A DNA stretch of 64,000 bases from JBBDIJ01 sp040880485 (GTDB lineage: Bacteria; Bacteroidota; Rhodothermia; Balneolales; Balneolaceae): assembly GCA_040880485.1 (NCBI GenBank), contig JBBDIJ010000005.1, positions 98,680 through 162,679 on the forward strand, in the 5' to 3' direction. The position numbers and the translations under genes were made by a program. Each line of letters starts with the position of its first letter. The first letter of the stretch is position 1. This document shows positions 27,511 through 37,477 of the stretch, in pieces. The notes beneath the pieces are model-generated. The model did no database searches. It was not told where the DNA came from and saw only the letters and a program-made list of their open reading frames with translations.

Positions 27511-29667
27511 GTGAACGAACGCAATGCCATATTGAGCAGGGTGTTTCTGGTTTTAGGCCTGATTCTTCTCCTGCCTGCCGCCATCGTGATTCAGCTTCTA
27601 AGGGTGAATCTTGTAGAGGGAGAGAATCTGCGCGAACTCTGGAGTAATCAGACGATCCACTATCTTGATATACCTGCCGAACGGGGTCAGATCTATGACT
27701 CCAGCGGTACCCTACTCGTCGCTAACCGTGTTAACTACAAACTTGCTGTGGATCCGCTGCTTCCGGGGTTCGACCGGGAGCAACTTCACCGGCTTGCAAC
27801 ACTACTCTCCAGCCATACAGGTACGCCCGTTCAAACCTATCTGAATCGGGTTCAAAACGCATCACCGGGTTCCAGATATGTAGTTCTGGAGCGTTCGATT
27901 GACGTATCTGCCTACGATGAAATCAGTGCTCTCTCCATGCGCGCCGTCATTCTGGAAGAGGAGTATCAGCGGCAATACAACTTTGGTGAGCTCGCTTCCC
28001 ATGTGCTCGGTTATGTGGATCATTCACTGACTGGTATGGGAGGCCTGGAAAACCACTACAACGAAAAGCTGAAAGGCACCGACGGGCTTCAGCAGGTTCG
28101 GAGGGATCGGTCGAATCGTATATTCGCATATGTGGGGGCACCGCGAAAACAACCGAAACAGGGGTTCTCTCTTCATACCACAATCAATGCTTACATGCAG
28201 GCGATTCTGGAGGAGGAACTGGAGCAGGGCGTCCTTGAAACCGGATCGAACTATGGTACTGCAATCATCATGGATCCGCGAAGTGGTGCGGTGCGTGCAT
28301 TGGCGAACTACCCTTCCTTTGATCCCAATGAACCGGGTGTATCCGAACCTGCCAGCCGAAGAAATTATGCGCTTTCCGATATGCTGGAGCCGGGTTCTAC
28401 TTTCAAGCTGGTAACTGCAATTGCCGCTACAGAACTGGGTCTGGTAGATTTCGAGGAGCAGTTTGAGACTCCGGAAGACGGGGTTCAGCTGATTCATGGG
28501 CAGGCAATGAGGGATCACGACCCTCTTGGAACGGTTGATTTTACGAGTGCCATCGCAAAATCTTCCAATATTGCGATCTCCGAGATTGCGATGAGAATTC
28601 CACCCAGAACGTTCTATCAGTATTCGAGAAATCTGGGTTTCGGCACAGGGACCTATATCGATCTTCCGAACGAGTCTGCCGGGCGGCTACAAAGACCGTA
28701 CGAGTGGAGCCGTGTGACTCTCCCGTGGATGTCGATTGGATATGAAGTTCAGGTGACACCCATACAGATCCTGCAAGCCTACTCTGCTTTTGCAAACGGC
28801 GGAGTGATGATGCGCCCCTATGTGGTAGAGAGAATTTCCGACGAACGTGGGCGTACGGTCGAGGAACACCGCCCGGTTGAGGTTAGACGGGTGGCGAACA
28901 GGGAAACAGTAGATAAGTTGCTGCCCGTTTTCACAGAGGTGGTCTCTGACTCAGGAACCGGAAGCTGGGCATCTGTCGACGGCCTCCCGATTGCAGGCAA
29001 GACCGGGACGGCTCAGAAGTATATAGACGGCAGCTATCAGACGGCCTACAGAGCAAGTTTCGTGGGATTTTTTCCGGCGGATGAGCCCCGTTATGCCATT
29101 ATTGTTCTTCTCGATGAACCCTCTTCGAGTATTTACGGCGGCTACACTGCCGGCAAGGTATTTCAGCGAACAACAGTTCGCATCGCAGGGCTGGATCGGA
29201 ATATTTACAGAAGGTTCAGAGCGGAGACTTCCGGAGATGCCGTTGCGGTGGCCCCCTCTGTTATCGGAATGGAGGCAGAGGAAGCGGAGCAGTTGTTGAG
29301 GTCAATGGGAATACCGGTTCGTATTACAGGGAAAGGGGACCGAGTGATGGCTCAGATGCCTGAAGCGGGTGGTCAAATAGGAACCGGAGAAGTATTGCAA
29401 CTTGAAAGAGGTGAACCGACAGCTTCGGCAGATGGTCAACTGGTGACAATTCCGGAACTTCGAGGTAGAAGTATGAGACAGGCTACCTCCTTGCTTTACG
29501 ATCTGGGACTGGATATTGAAATGATTGGATCCGGAACGATCTACAATCAGTTCCCGGAGGCAGGTGAGCAGATGCGTCCGGGACGCTCTGTGACGGTAAG
29601 GGGCAGGGCCCGAACCATGAGCAGGATAGCAGACCTGAGCTGGATGGAGGATCATCATGCACAATAG
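27511..29667 (+). CDS. ftsI: Penicillin-binding protein 3/FtsI with two PASTA domains
   Basis: FtsI is the septal peptidoglycan transpeptidase that works with FtsW. The 718-aa protein has an N-terminal anchor (about residues 9-29), a PBP dimerisation domain (AERGQIYDSSG), and a transpeptidase domain with EPGSTFKL (SxxK), AKSSN (SxN) and AGKTGTAQ (KTG). Two PASTA repeats fill the C terminus (about residues 572-625 and 638-695; PSVIGMEAEEAEQLL and IPELRGRSMRQATSLL). PASTA domains are common in Gram-positive PBPs and kinases and occur in FCB FtsI. The start is GTG at 27511. Confidence 0.94.
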   Translation: MNERNAILSRVFLVLGLILLLPAAIVIQLLRVNLVEGENLRELWSNQTIHYLDIPAERGQIYDSSGTLLVANRVNYKLAVDPLLPGFDREQLHRLATLLSSHTGTPVQTYLNRVQNASPGSRYVVLERSIDVSAYDEISALSMRAVILEEEYQRQYNFGELASHVLGYVDHSLTGMGGLENHYNEKLKGTDGLQQVRRDRSNRIFAYVGAPRKQPKQGFSLHTTINAYMQAILEEELEQGVLETGSNYGTAIIMDPRSGAVRALANYPSFDPNEPGVSEPASRRNYALSDMLEPGSTFKLVTAIAATELGLVDFEEQFETPEDGVQLIHGQAMRDHDPLGTVDFTSAIAKSSNIAISEIAMRIPPRTFYQYSRNLGFGTGTYIDLPNESAGRLQRPYEWSRVTLPWMSIGYEVQVTPIQILQAYSAFANGGVMMRPYVVERISDERGRTVEEHRPVEVRRVANRETVDKLLPVFTEVVSDSGTGSWASVDGLPIAGKTGTAQKYIDGSYQTAYRASFVGFFPADEPRYAIIVLLDEPSSSIYGGYTAGKVFQRTTVRIAGLDRNIYRRFRAETSGDAVAVAPSVIGMEAEEAEQLLRSMGIPVRITGKGDRVMAQMPEAGGQIGTGEVLQLERGEPTASADGQLVTIPELRGRSMRQATSLLYDLGLDIEMIGSGTIYNQFPEAGEQMRPGRSVTVRGRARTMSRIADLSWMEDHHAQ

Positions 29668-31195
29668 ACAGACCTCAACCTACAACACTGGCAACAGGAT
29701 TACTGCTGATGAATTGATTGCACTTTGTAACCCGATCTCTGTGAATGGAACTCTTCCCGGCCGGATCGGCGCACTCTGTACGGACTCAAGAGATGTGCAG
29801 GAAGGGGATCTTTTTATTGCCGTCAGGGGAGTCACCTATGACGGTCACGATTATATTGAGGAGGCGGCGGGACGTGGAGCCTTTGTAATCATAGCTATGA
29901 CAGAACCGGTTCAACACAAAAACAAGCCTGCATGGGTACAGGTTCAAAATACCCGTAGACTGCTGGGGCCACTGGCCCAGGCTGTGTATGGAGATCCGGC
30001 GCAAAAGTTGAAGTTGATTGGAGTTACAGGGACCAATGGCAAGACGACGACAGCAACCCTTATCTGGCAGATCCTGAACTCTGCCGGGTATGGCCCGAGT
30101 CTTCTGAGTACGGTTATACGTCAGGTTGGAGGCGAATCGCTGCCAAGCCGACTGACGACCCCCGATCCAATTGAACTGGCTTCCGACATGCGTCGTGCGG
30201 TAGATGCCGGGTCTGATGTTTTGGTCATGGAGGTCTCTTCCCATGCTCTGGATCAGGAGAGGGTATCAGGTGTCCATTTCGAGACTGCGCTTTTTATGAA
30301 TCTGAGCCACGATCATCTCGATTACCACGGGTCAATGGAGAGCTATTTACAGGCAAAGAAGGTGTTGTTTGATACCCTGGATCAGGATGCAACTGCCATT
30401 ATCTATGCAGATGACCCGGTTTCGACGCAGATGACGGCAGATTGTACAGCCAGAGTTAACAGGTTTGGTTTCAGTACAGAAAGTGCAGTAGATACAAAAT
30501 GTGAACTCATACAATCGGATGCGAACGGCATGGAGATCCGGGTAGGAGATCACGTTGTCAGGACACCTCTTGTCGGCCGTTTCAATGCCAGCAATGTGGC
30601 CGCCGCATCACTGGCTTGTCGTACGGTCGGTTTGGGGTGGGATCAGATTGTGGAAGGAGTACTGCACGCGACGGGCGCTCCAGGGCGGATGGAGAGAGTA
30701 GTACCGACAATGGCAGAAGGTAAGCATCCAACGGTGATTGTGGATTATGCGCACACTCCCGATGCCCTATATAACGTTGCCCGGACACTATATGAACTGA
30801 AAAGGAAGGAAGATACACTGACTCTTGTTTTTGGTTGCGGGGGAGACAGGGATCGTGCAAAACGGCCGGAGATGGCGAAGGCGGCAGAAAAGTGGGCCGA
30901 CCGGATTGTTGTTACGTCCGACAACCCCAGAAGTGAGAGTCCGGAGTCGATTATCGGGGATATCATGAATGGATTCAATCCGGATACGAAGGTACGGGTT
31001 GAACCGGACCGTAAGGTGGCTATAGAAGAGGCCATTCTTCAATCCGATGGCCGCGGTGTTATTCTGATTGCCGGAAAGGGACATGAAACCTGGCAGGATG
31101 TGGGTGGCAAGAGATATCCATTTGATGACAGGCTTGTAGCCCGACAGGCACTCGAAGGTCGAATTGAAGCCAAAAATCGAAATGGGGGAGTCTGA
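29657..31195 (+). CDS. murE: UDP-MurNAc-tripeptide synthetase MurE
   Basis: MurE adds the third stem residue to UDP-MurNAc-L-Ala-D-Glu. The 512-aa protein has the Mur ligase P-loop GVTGTNGKTTTATL, the central EVSSHALDQERV block and the C-terminal motif DNPR (in TSDNPRSESP). DNPR is the signature for meso-diaminopimelate selection, so the wall should be mDAP type. The ATG at 29657 lies 11 bp inside ftsI, and the stop shares one base with the mraY start (TGATG). Confidence 0.95.
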   Translation: MHNRQTSTYNTGNRITADELIALCNPISVNGTLPGRIGALCTDSRDVQEGDLFIAVRGVTYDGHDYIEEAAGRGAFVIIAMTEPVQHKNKPAWVQVQNTRRLLGPLAQAVYGDPAQKLKLIGVTGTNGKTTTATLIWQILNSAGYGPSLLSTVIRQVGGESLPSRLTTPDPIELASDMRRAVDAGSDVLVMEVSSHALDQERVSGVHFETALFMNLSHDHLDYHGSMESYLQAKKVLFDTLDQDATAIIYADDPVSTQMTADCTARVNRFGFSTESAVDTKCELIQSDANGMEIRVGDHVVRTPLVGRFNASNVAAASLACRTVGLGWDQIVEGVLHATGAPGRMERVVPTMAEGKHPTVIVDYAHTPDALYNVARTLYELKRKEDTLTLVFGCGGDRDRAKRPEMAKAAEKWADRIVVTSDNPRSESPESIIGDIMNGFNPDTKVRVEPDRKVAIEEAILQSDGRGVILIAGKGHETWQDVGGKRYPFDDRLVARQALEGRIEAKNRNGGV

Positions 31196-32331
31196 TGTTA
31201 TACTATTTATTCGAATGGCTGAATCAGAACACGACACTTCCCGGAACGGGAGCATTCTCATTCATTACCACCAGGACGGCGTTTGCGGCGGCAACTGCAC
31301 TGCTGATCAGCCTTCTTATTGGTCGGATGATCATCAAATGGTTGGGCCGTATGCAGCTCAAGGAGGTCATCCGCAACGATATAGGTCTCGATAGCCATCT
31401 GTCGAAAGCAGACACCCCAACAATGGGCGGGGTCATCATTCTTCTTGCAATTATAATTCCGGCTCTACTCTGGATGGACCTTGCAAGCCTCTACACCTGG
31501 TTGATTATTCTGGTTACACTGGTACTGGGAGTGGTAGGCTTTGTTGATGACTACATTAAGGTAGTAAAGAGAGACAAGAGTGGCCTTCACGGGCGATTCA
31601 AGATTGCTGGACAGGTCGTTGTCGGTACAATTCTCGGTGCAGCTATCTACTGGTCCCCGGTATTTACAGAGTTCAGTACGCTCACAACGATTCCGTTTCT
31701 CAAAAATGTGAACATCGATTACGCGATTCTGGGTGAGGAGTGGAGCTGGCTCATCTATATCCCGGTATGTATTTTTATCGTGACAGCGGTCAGCAATGCA
31801 GTAAATCTTACAGATGGCCTCGACGGCCTTGCTTCGGGGACATCGGCCATTGCAGGTGTTGTTCTGGGAATCTTTGCCTATGTCTCTGGCCGAGTCGATT
31901 TTTCCGAATTCCTGAATATTATGTATCTGCCTGGTGCCAGTGAGCTCACCATTTTTTGCGCCTCTCTGGTTGGAGCTTGTATGGGATTTCTCTGGTACAA
32001 CACGTACCCGGCCACTGTCTTTATGGGGGATACCGGCTCACTTGCCCTGGGTGGAGCACTTGGAGCGGTATCTCTGATGATATCAAAGGAGCTGCTGCTG
32101 CCTATCATCTGTGGTGTTTTCTTCGTAGAGACCCTTTCAGTGATTATTCAGACAACCTGGTTCAAATATACCCGCAAAAAGTATGGTGAGGGCCGGCGAA
32201 TCTTTCTGATGACACCAATTCATCACCACTTCGAAAAGAAAGGGTGGCCGGAGTCACGCATTGTTGTCCGCTTCTGGATCATTGCGGTACTGCTGGGAAT
32301 TATCAGTCTTCTGACACTTAAACTGAGATAA
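31195..32331 (+). CDS. mraY: Phospho-N-acetylmuramoyl-pentapeptide transferase
   Basis: MraY transfers phospho-MurNAc-pentapeptide to undecaprenyl phosphate, making lipid I at the inner membrane. The 378-aa product has about ten membrane helices and the active-site motifs GFVDDYIK, VNLTDGLDGLA, MGDTGSLALGG and the MTPIHHHFE histidine cluster. It uses the lipid carrier made by uppS earlier in the window. It is the expected length (360-380) and follows murE without a gap. Confidence 0.96.
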   Translation: MLYYLFEWLNQNTTLPGTGAFSFITTRTAFAAATALLISLLIGRMIIKWLGRMQLKEVIRNDIGLDSHLSKADTPTMGGVIILLAIIIPALLWMDLASLYTWLIILVTLVLGVVGFVDDYIKVVKRDKSGLHGRFKIAGQVVVGTILGAAIYWSPVFTEFSTLTTIPFLKNVNIDYAILGEEWSWLIYIPVCIFIVTAVSNAVNLTDGLDGLASGTSAIAGVVLGIFAYVSGRVDFSEFLNIMYLPGASELTIFCASLVGACMGFLWYNTYPATVFMGDTGSLALGGALGAVSLMISKELLLPIICGVFFVETLSVIIQTTWFKYTRKKYGEGRRIFLMTPIHHHFEKKGWPESRIVVRFWIIAVLLGIISLLTLKLR

Positions 32332-32333
32332 TT

Positions 32334-33695
32334 TTGTACGACCTGAAGGGAAAACATATCACAGTGGTCGGGGCGGCAAGAAGCGGTGTGGCTGTTGCAT
32401 CTCTTCTGAAGCGGCAGGGAGCGAAACCCTTTGTGACCGATATTGCGCCTGTAACCGGAGAGCGGAGAGAGAGACTGGAGCGTGAGAAGATCCTGTTTGA
32501 AGAGGGTGGGCATACCGATCTGGCACTGGATGGGGAGTTTGCAGTTGTAAGCCCCGGTGTACCGGACACCAATCCGGTAGTACACTCCTTTATCAGCTCT
32601 GGCAGGTCGCTCTACTCGGAGCTGGAGGTAGCCTCATGGTTCTGCCGCAGCCCGATCGTTGCCGTTACGGGAAGCAATGGAAAAACGACCGTCACAAGTT
32701 GGCTGGAACAGATGTGGAGAGTGGATGGTCGAAAGCCGTTGACTGCCGGAAATATAGGTACTGCCCTCTCCGATTGTGTAGAGGAAACATCGCCCGACCG
32801 AACGGCTATTCTGGAAGTGAGCAGTTTTCAACTCGATCATATCGATCGATTCAAGCCGAATATTGCCATTCTCCTGAATGTAACACCGGATCATCTGGAC
32901 CGCTATGAGAATAGCTTTGAGAAGTATGCGGCATCGAAATTTCGAATTTCTGAAAGGCAGGGACCGGAGGATATCGTGATCTATAATCTGGACGACCCTG
33001 TCGTTTCGGAATGGGCTGCAAACGAGTCTGGCCGTGCAGATGGCCCAAAATTTTATGCGTTTTCTGCCCTTGGAGTTGTACCGACCGGATTGGGTGTTCG
33101 GGAAGGTCAATTGGAATTTCATCTTAAACAGACTGAGGAGCCATTTATGGAGGTTGGTAAAGTGGGATTGCCGGGAAGGCACAATCTCAGTAACGGTCTG
33201 GCGACTGCACTGGCAGCTCGTCTTTCGGAGATTCGGGACGAGTCGATTCGGGAGAGCTTGCGAACATTTGAAGGTGTTGGGCACAGGCTTGAACCTGTTC
33301 GGAAAGTTCGGGGTGTCAAATATTTTAACGACAGCAAGGCTACCAATGTGAATGCGGTATGGTATGCACTGGACAGCTTTAATGTGCCTGTAGTCCTGAT
33401 TCTTGGAGGCCGGGACAAGGGTAACGACTATAGACTGCTGGCAGACCTGATTCGGGAGAAGGTTCATACAATCGTCTCTGTAGGGGAGGCGAAAGGTGCT
33501 ATTCGTGAACAACTTTCCGATGTGGTACCCGAGCTTCTGGAGGCGGATTCTCTGGAGTCTGCGGTTCAGATGTCTGCACAAATCGCCAAAAGAGGCGAGG
33601 TTGTGCTCCTGAGCCCTGCCTGTGCCTCATTTGATATGTTTGACAGCTATGAACATCGTGGCGAAGTGTTTCGGCATGCTGTCATGGAACTCTGA
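32334..33695 (+). CDS. murD: UDP-N-acetylmuramoylalanine-D-glutamate ligase
   Basis: MurD adds D-Glu to UDP-MurNAc-L-Ala. The 453-aa protein has the N-terminal Rossmann segment ITVVGAARSGVA, the P-loop VTGSNGKTTV, the LEVSSFQLD block, and the C-terminal KYFNDSKATN and LILGGRDKGND motifs. The start is TTG at 32334, two bases after the mraY stop. Confidence 0.95.
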   Translation: MYDLKGKHITVVGAARSGVAVASLLKRQGAKPFVTDIAPVTGERRERLEREKILFEEGGHTDLALDGEFAVVSPGVPDTNPVVHSFISSGRSLYSELEVASWFCRSPIVAVTGSNGKTTVTSWLEQMWRVDGRKPLTAGNIGTALSDCVEETSPDRTAILEVSSFQLDHIDRFKPNIAILLNVTPDHLDRYENSFEKYAASKFRISERQGPEDIVIYNLDDPVVSEWAANESGRADGPKFYAFSALGVVPTGLGVREGQLEFHLKQTEEPFMEVGKVGLPGRHNLSNGLATALAARLSEIRDESIRESLRTFEGVGHRLEPVRKVRGVKYFNDSKATNVNAVWYALDSFNVPVVLILGGRDKGNDYRLLADLIREKVHTIVSVGEAKGAIREQLSDVVPELLEADSLESAVQMSAQIAKRGEVVLLSPACASFDMFDSYEHRGEVFRHAVMEL

Positions 33696-33717
33696 AAAAG
33701 AACCGGAGACAATAGGT

Positions 33718-34911
33718 TTGTTTTTTACTACATCAAATAGAAATCCCGGATCCATCCTCGGAACAACTCCCGAGGATTTGGACACACCCCGTCAGGGAAG
33801 TGACCGAATATTGTTGTTATCGGTTATTCTGCTAATGGTGTTCGGAATTCTGGCTGTCTACTCCTCGATCGCCTACTTTGCAGAGATGAAGGGTACAACA
33901 GCCGGAAGCCTTGTTTCGGGGCATCTGGTGAAGGTGATGATCGCATTTGTGGTCATACTCATTGTCTCGAAAGTGGATTACCGTGTGATTGCCCGTTATA
34001 GCCGTGTGGCACTTCTATTGAGCTGGCTGCTTTTGATTGTAGTGATGTTTCACGGAGATCTTGTGTTTGGTGCTCGCCGCTCCCTGTCGGTCGGTGCCTT
34101 CTCGTTTCAGCCTTCATCTCTTGCTGCAGTCTCACTTCTGATTCATGTCTCGGTGTTGCTGTTTGAGAAGCAGGAGTATATCAAGGATTTTCACAGAACC
34201 TTTCTGCCCATCATCTTTTGGGTGACCATTACATGTGCACTTATTGGTGTGGAAGATTTCAGTACGGCCGGATTGTTAATGGGAATTTGCCTGCTCCTGA
34301 TGTTTATCGGCAGGGTGAGTGTAATTCATATTGGAGCACTACTGTTGATCGGGTTGCTGGGAGCAGGACTTCTTATTCAGAGCTCCGTAGAGCGGCAAAG
34401 CCGGGTACAGCAGTATGTGGCTCAGGTGACAGATATCAACAGTTCGACTCTGGAGTCAGGAGCGGGTTATCAGGCGCAGCAATCTTATATAGCTATCGCA
34501 CAGGGAAAACTCTTCGGAGTCGGGATCGGCAAGAGTACTCAGCGTGATTTTCTACCGGCACCCTATAATGATTTCATCTTTGCGATAATCGCCGAAGAGT
34601 ATGGGATGTTTGGTTCCGTCATGGTCATTCTCCTCTTTTCTGTGATTCTCTTGAGGGGTATCGCGTTCATTGCTCGTGTATCTGAGGATGTGCTTGCTAC
34701 ACTCATGGCAACTTCATGCGCATTGATGATTGCTCTTTACGGTTACATCAATGCTGCGGTTGCATCGGGTCTGCTCCCGGTTACCGGACTCCCGATGCCA
34801 TTTGTAAGCTATGGAGGAACCAGCATGCTTTTTACGGGGGTGATGGTTGGGATTTTGCTGAATATTTCGAAACAGAACCGCCATCACGCCAATCGATTTT
34901 ATATGGGATGA
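33718..34911 (+). CDS. ftsW: SEDS septal peptidoglycan polymerase FtsW
   Basis: FtsW polymerises glycan strands at the septum in complex with FtsI. The protein has about ten membrane helices, the SEDS block GLLPVTGLPMPFVSYGGTS near the end and the conserved VDYRVIARYSR and FGARRSL segments. Start choice is uncertain: I use TTG at 33718 (GGAG nine bases upstream, 397 aa); an ATG at 33676 inside murD would add 14 residues. The paralogue rodA occurs at 8026-9273. The stop overlaps murG. Confidence 0.93.
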   Translation: MFFTTSNRNPGSILGTTPEDLDTPRQGSDRILLLSVILLMVFGILAVYSSIAYFAEMKGTTAGSLVSGHLVKVMIAFVVILIVSKVDYRVIARYSRVALLLSWLLLIVVMFHGDLVFGARRSLSVGAFSFQPSSLAAVSLLIHVSVLLFEKQEYIKDFHRTFLPIIFWVTITCALIGVEDFSTAGLLMGICLLLMFIGRVSVIHIGALLLIGLLGAGLLIQSSVERQSRVQQYVAQVTDINSSTLESGAGYQAQQSYIAIAQGKLFGVGIGKSTQRDFLPAPYNDFIFAIIAEEYGMFGSVMVILLFSVILLRGIAFIARVSEDVLATLMATSCALMIALYGYINAAVASGLLPVTGLPMPFVSYGGTSMLFTGVMVGILLNISKQNRHHANRFYMG

Positions 34912-36068
34912 TGATAGCAGCGAAGAAGAACATATCGACCCGGGTACATGGAACTGACGGGGGGGCTGCACCCAGGGTTCTGTTTGCCGCTGGTGGAACC
35001 GGTGGACATGTCTATCCTGCAATAGCTATTGCAGACGCCCTGAAGGAAGCTGTTCCATCTGCTGAAGTCCTTTTTGTAGGTACCAGAGACCGGATGGAGT
35101 GGGAAGCAGTTCCACGGGCAGGTTATCGGATAGAGAGCATATGGATTAGTGGCCTTCATCGGACACTGACCACCAAAAATTTACTCTTCCCGCTGAAGCT
35201 TGTTGTAAGCCTTTGGCAGAGTTGGCGTATTCTAAAGTGGTTCAGGCCCGATCTGGTTGTCGCCTGTGGCGGTTTTGCTGCGGGGCCGGCAGGATGGATG
35301 GCTTCCAGAACCGGGATACCTTTGATCCTTCAAGAGCAGAACAGCATTCCGGGAGCTACCAATCGACTTCTTTCCGGAAAAGCTGCCAGAGTCTTTACTG
35401 CATTCGAAGAGGTGGAGAAGTGGTTCCCGTCCGAAAAGGTATCCAGGGTAGGAAATCCGGTCCGCAGCGATATTGGCAGGCTGGGTCGGGAGGAGTCTTT
35501 GGCCTATTTCGGGTTTGAAGAGGAACGCCCGGTCGTTTTTGTGACCGGTGGCAGCGGAGGGGCTGTCTCGCTGAACGAAGCGATGGAAAGGGGTCTGGAG
35601 AGGCTGCATGATGCCGGTCTGCAGATCGTGTGGCAGTGTGGTGGCCGATATCTGGATGAGTTGAAGGGCAGGGTAGAAGAGAAACGCTACCCGTCACTGC
35701 GTCTTGTTCGTTTTGTCGATCATATGCCAGCTGCTTACGGGGCGGCAGATCTTGTGGTTTGCAGGGCCGGAGCCATTACCTGTAGTGAGTTGATGCGTAG
35801 TGGCAGTGCGGCACTACTTGTCCCCTCACCACATGTAGCAGGTGACCACCAAAACAGAAATGCAGAGGCGATGTTGCGAGCAGGTGCTGCCGAATTGCTT
35901 CCTGACAGTGAAGTCAGGGTTAAACTGGCCGACCGGGTACTGGAGTTGCTCTCTATGACAACCGAACTGGAAGAGATGCGAAATTCTGCCCGCCGCCTGG
36001 ATGTACCGATGGCAGCTGAAATGATTGTAAAAGAGATGCTGAACCGGGTAAGAAGGAGCAGAAAATGA
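34908..36068 (+). CDS. murG: Lipid II synthase MurG (GlcNAc transferase)
   Basis: MurG adds GlcNAc to lipid I on the inner-membrane face. The 386-aa GT28 protein has an N-terminal AGGTGGHVYPA glycine loop, the second loop VTGGSGGAVSLNE, and the donor-binding CRAGAITCSELMRSG with LLVPSPHVAGDHQ. It starts at ATG 34908 overlapping the ftsW stop (ATGA); about 17 N-terminal residues are non-conserved. It overlaps murC by 4 bp. Confidence 0.95.
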   Translation: MMIAAKKNISTRVHGTDGGAAPRVLFAAGGTGGHVYPAIAIADALKEAVPSAEVLFVGTRDRMEWEAVPRAGYRIESIWISGLHRTLTTKNLLFPLKLVVSLWQSWRILKWFRPDLVVACGGFAAGPAGWMASRTGIPLILQEQNSIPGATNRLLSGKAARVFTAFEEVEKWFPSEKVSRVGNPVRSDIGRLGREESLAYFGFEEERPVVFVTGGSGGAVSLNEAMERGLERLHDAGLQIVWQCGGRYLDELKGRVEEKRYPSLRLVRFVDHMPAAYGAADLVVCRAGAITCSELMRSGSAALLVPSPHVAGDHQNRNAEAMLRAGAAELLPDSEVRVKLADRVLELLSMTTELEEMRNSARRLDVPMAAEMIVKEMLNRVRRSRK

Positions 36069-37477
36069 GCAGACCTATTCAAACACAACCTGTATTCGGG
36101 CGTACCCGGCATATACACATGGTCGGTATTGGGGGAATCGGTATGAGTGGAATAGCCGAGATCCTTCTTCAGAAGGGGTACCATGTGTCCGGTTCCGATG
36201 GTGCACCGGGTGAGGCCACACGCAGGCTGGAGGAACTTGGTGCTGTGGTTTACGAAGGCCACAGGCCGGAGCAGATCGAAGGTGCCGATGTGGTTGTCTA
36301 TACGAGTGCAGTAAAAGCAGAGGAGAATGTCGAGACTCTTGCAGCAATGGAGTCGAAGATTCCGGTCATTAAGCGTGCCGAAATGCTTGCGGAATTGATG
36401 AGGATGAAGTTTGGTATCGGTGTGGCGGGTACACATGGTAAAACAACAACGACTACACTGCTGGGGCATATTTTGCAGGATGGCCGGTTCGACCCGACCA
36501 TTGTGGTTGGAGGCAGGGTGCACAGTTTTTCCAAAACCAATGCCGTGGTGGGATCAGGTGATGTGATTGTTGTTGAGGCGGACGAATACGACCGTACATT
36601 TTTGAAGCTCTCCCCTTCCATTGCACTCATAACGAATATCGAGGCAGAACATCTGGATATCTATAGCGATCTCGATGATCTGAAAAGCGCCTTTGTAGAG
36701 TTTGCAAACAAGGTCCCTTTTTATGGCGCAGTAGTACTCTGTCTGGATGACCCGGTGGTACGCAGTATTTTACCCCGAATTGAGCGGAGGGTGATCAGCT
36801 ACGGTTTCACTCCTCAGGCGGAGGTCAGAGCAGTTCAATTCAGTCAGACGGCAACCCACTCCCGCTTTACGGTTCAATTTGATGAGAAGGAACTTGGAGA
36901 AGTGGAGCTTATGTCTCCCGGTGAGCACAATGTAAGAAATGCACTGGCAGCTATTGCCACAGGCCTGGAGCTTAAAATACCATTTGCACAAATCCAATCC
37001 GGCCTGGAGAGATTCAGTGGTGTATTTCGACGTTTTCAGATGAAAGTGGATCAGGGCGAGGTGCTGGTTGTAGATGATTATGCTCACCATCCGACCGAGG
37101 TTCAGGCTACACTGAAAACGGCAAGACGCGGATGGCCAGACCGGCGCATCGTAGCGGTCTTTCAGCCGCACCTCTTCAGTCGTACGAAAGAGATGTACAG
37201 GGAGTTTGGAATCTCCTTTTTTGACGCCGAGGTGTTGGTCGTAACCGATGTCTACCCATCCCGGGAACAACCGATCAAGGGGGTCAGTGGGCAACTGATT
37301 GCCGATACGGCTGTGGAGTCGGGGCATCAGGAGGTCTATTATGTGCAGAAGAAGGAGGATTTACCCAAGAGGCTGCAGGGGTTGGTTCAGCCCGGAGACC
37401 TTGTGATCACAATGGGAGCCGGCGATATCTATCGGTATGGAGACCGTTTTGTAGAAATACTGGAGGGGGATGAATGA
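36065..37477 (+). CDS. murC: UDP-N-acetylmuramate-L-alanine ligase
   Basis: MurC adds L-Ala to UDP-MurNAc, the first Mur ligase step. The 470-aa protein has the start IHMVGIGGIGMSGIAEIL, P-loop GVAGTHGKTTTTTL, VEADEYDRTFL and the C-terminal VDDYAHHPTEV and FQPHLFSRT motifs. It overlaps both neighbours by 4 bp. murF and ddl, needed for the D-Ala-D-Ala step, are not in this cluster. Confidence 0.96.
   Translation: MSRPIQTQPVFGRTRHIHMVGIGGIGMSGIAEILLQKGYHVSGSDGAPGEATRRLEELGAVVYEGHRPEQIEGADVVVYTSAVKAEENVETLAAMESKIPVIKRAEMLAELMRMKFGIGVAGTHGKTTTTTLLGHILQDGRFDPTIVVGGRVHSFSKTNAVVGSGDVIVVEADEYDRTFLKLSPSIALITNIEAEHLDIYSDLDDLKSAFVEFANKVPFYGAVVLCLDDPVVRSILPRIERRVISYGFTPQAEVRAVQFSQTATHSRFTVQFDEKELGEVELMSPGEHNVRNALAAIATGLELKIPFAQIQSGLERFSGVFRRFQMKVDQGEVLVVDDYAHHPTEVQATLKTARRGWPDRRIVAVFQPHLFSRTKEMYREFGISFFDAEVLVVTDVYPSREQPIKGVSGQLIADTAVESGHQEVYYVQKKEDLPKRLQGLVQPGDLVITMGAGDIYRYGDRFVEILEGDE

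Noticed and set aside
32634..33581. 315-aa minus-strand frame inside murD
   Set aside because: Antisense shadow rich in Arg, Cys and His; no recognisable fold.
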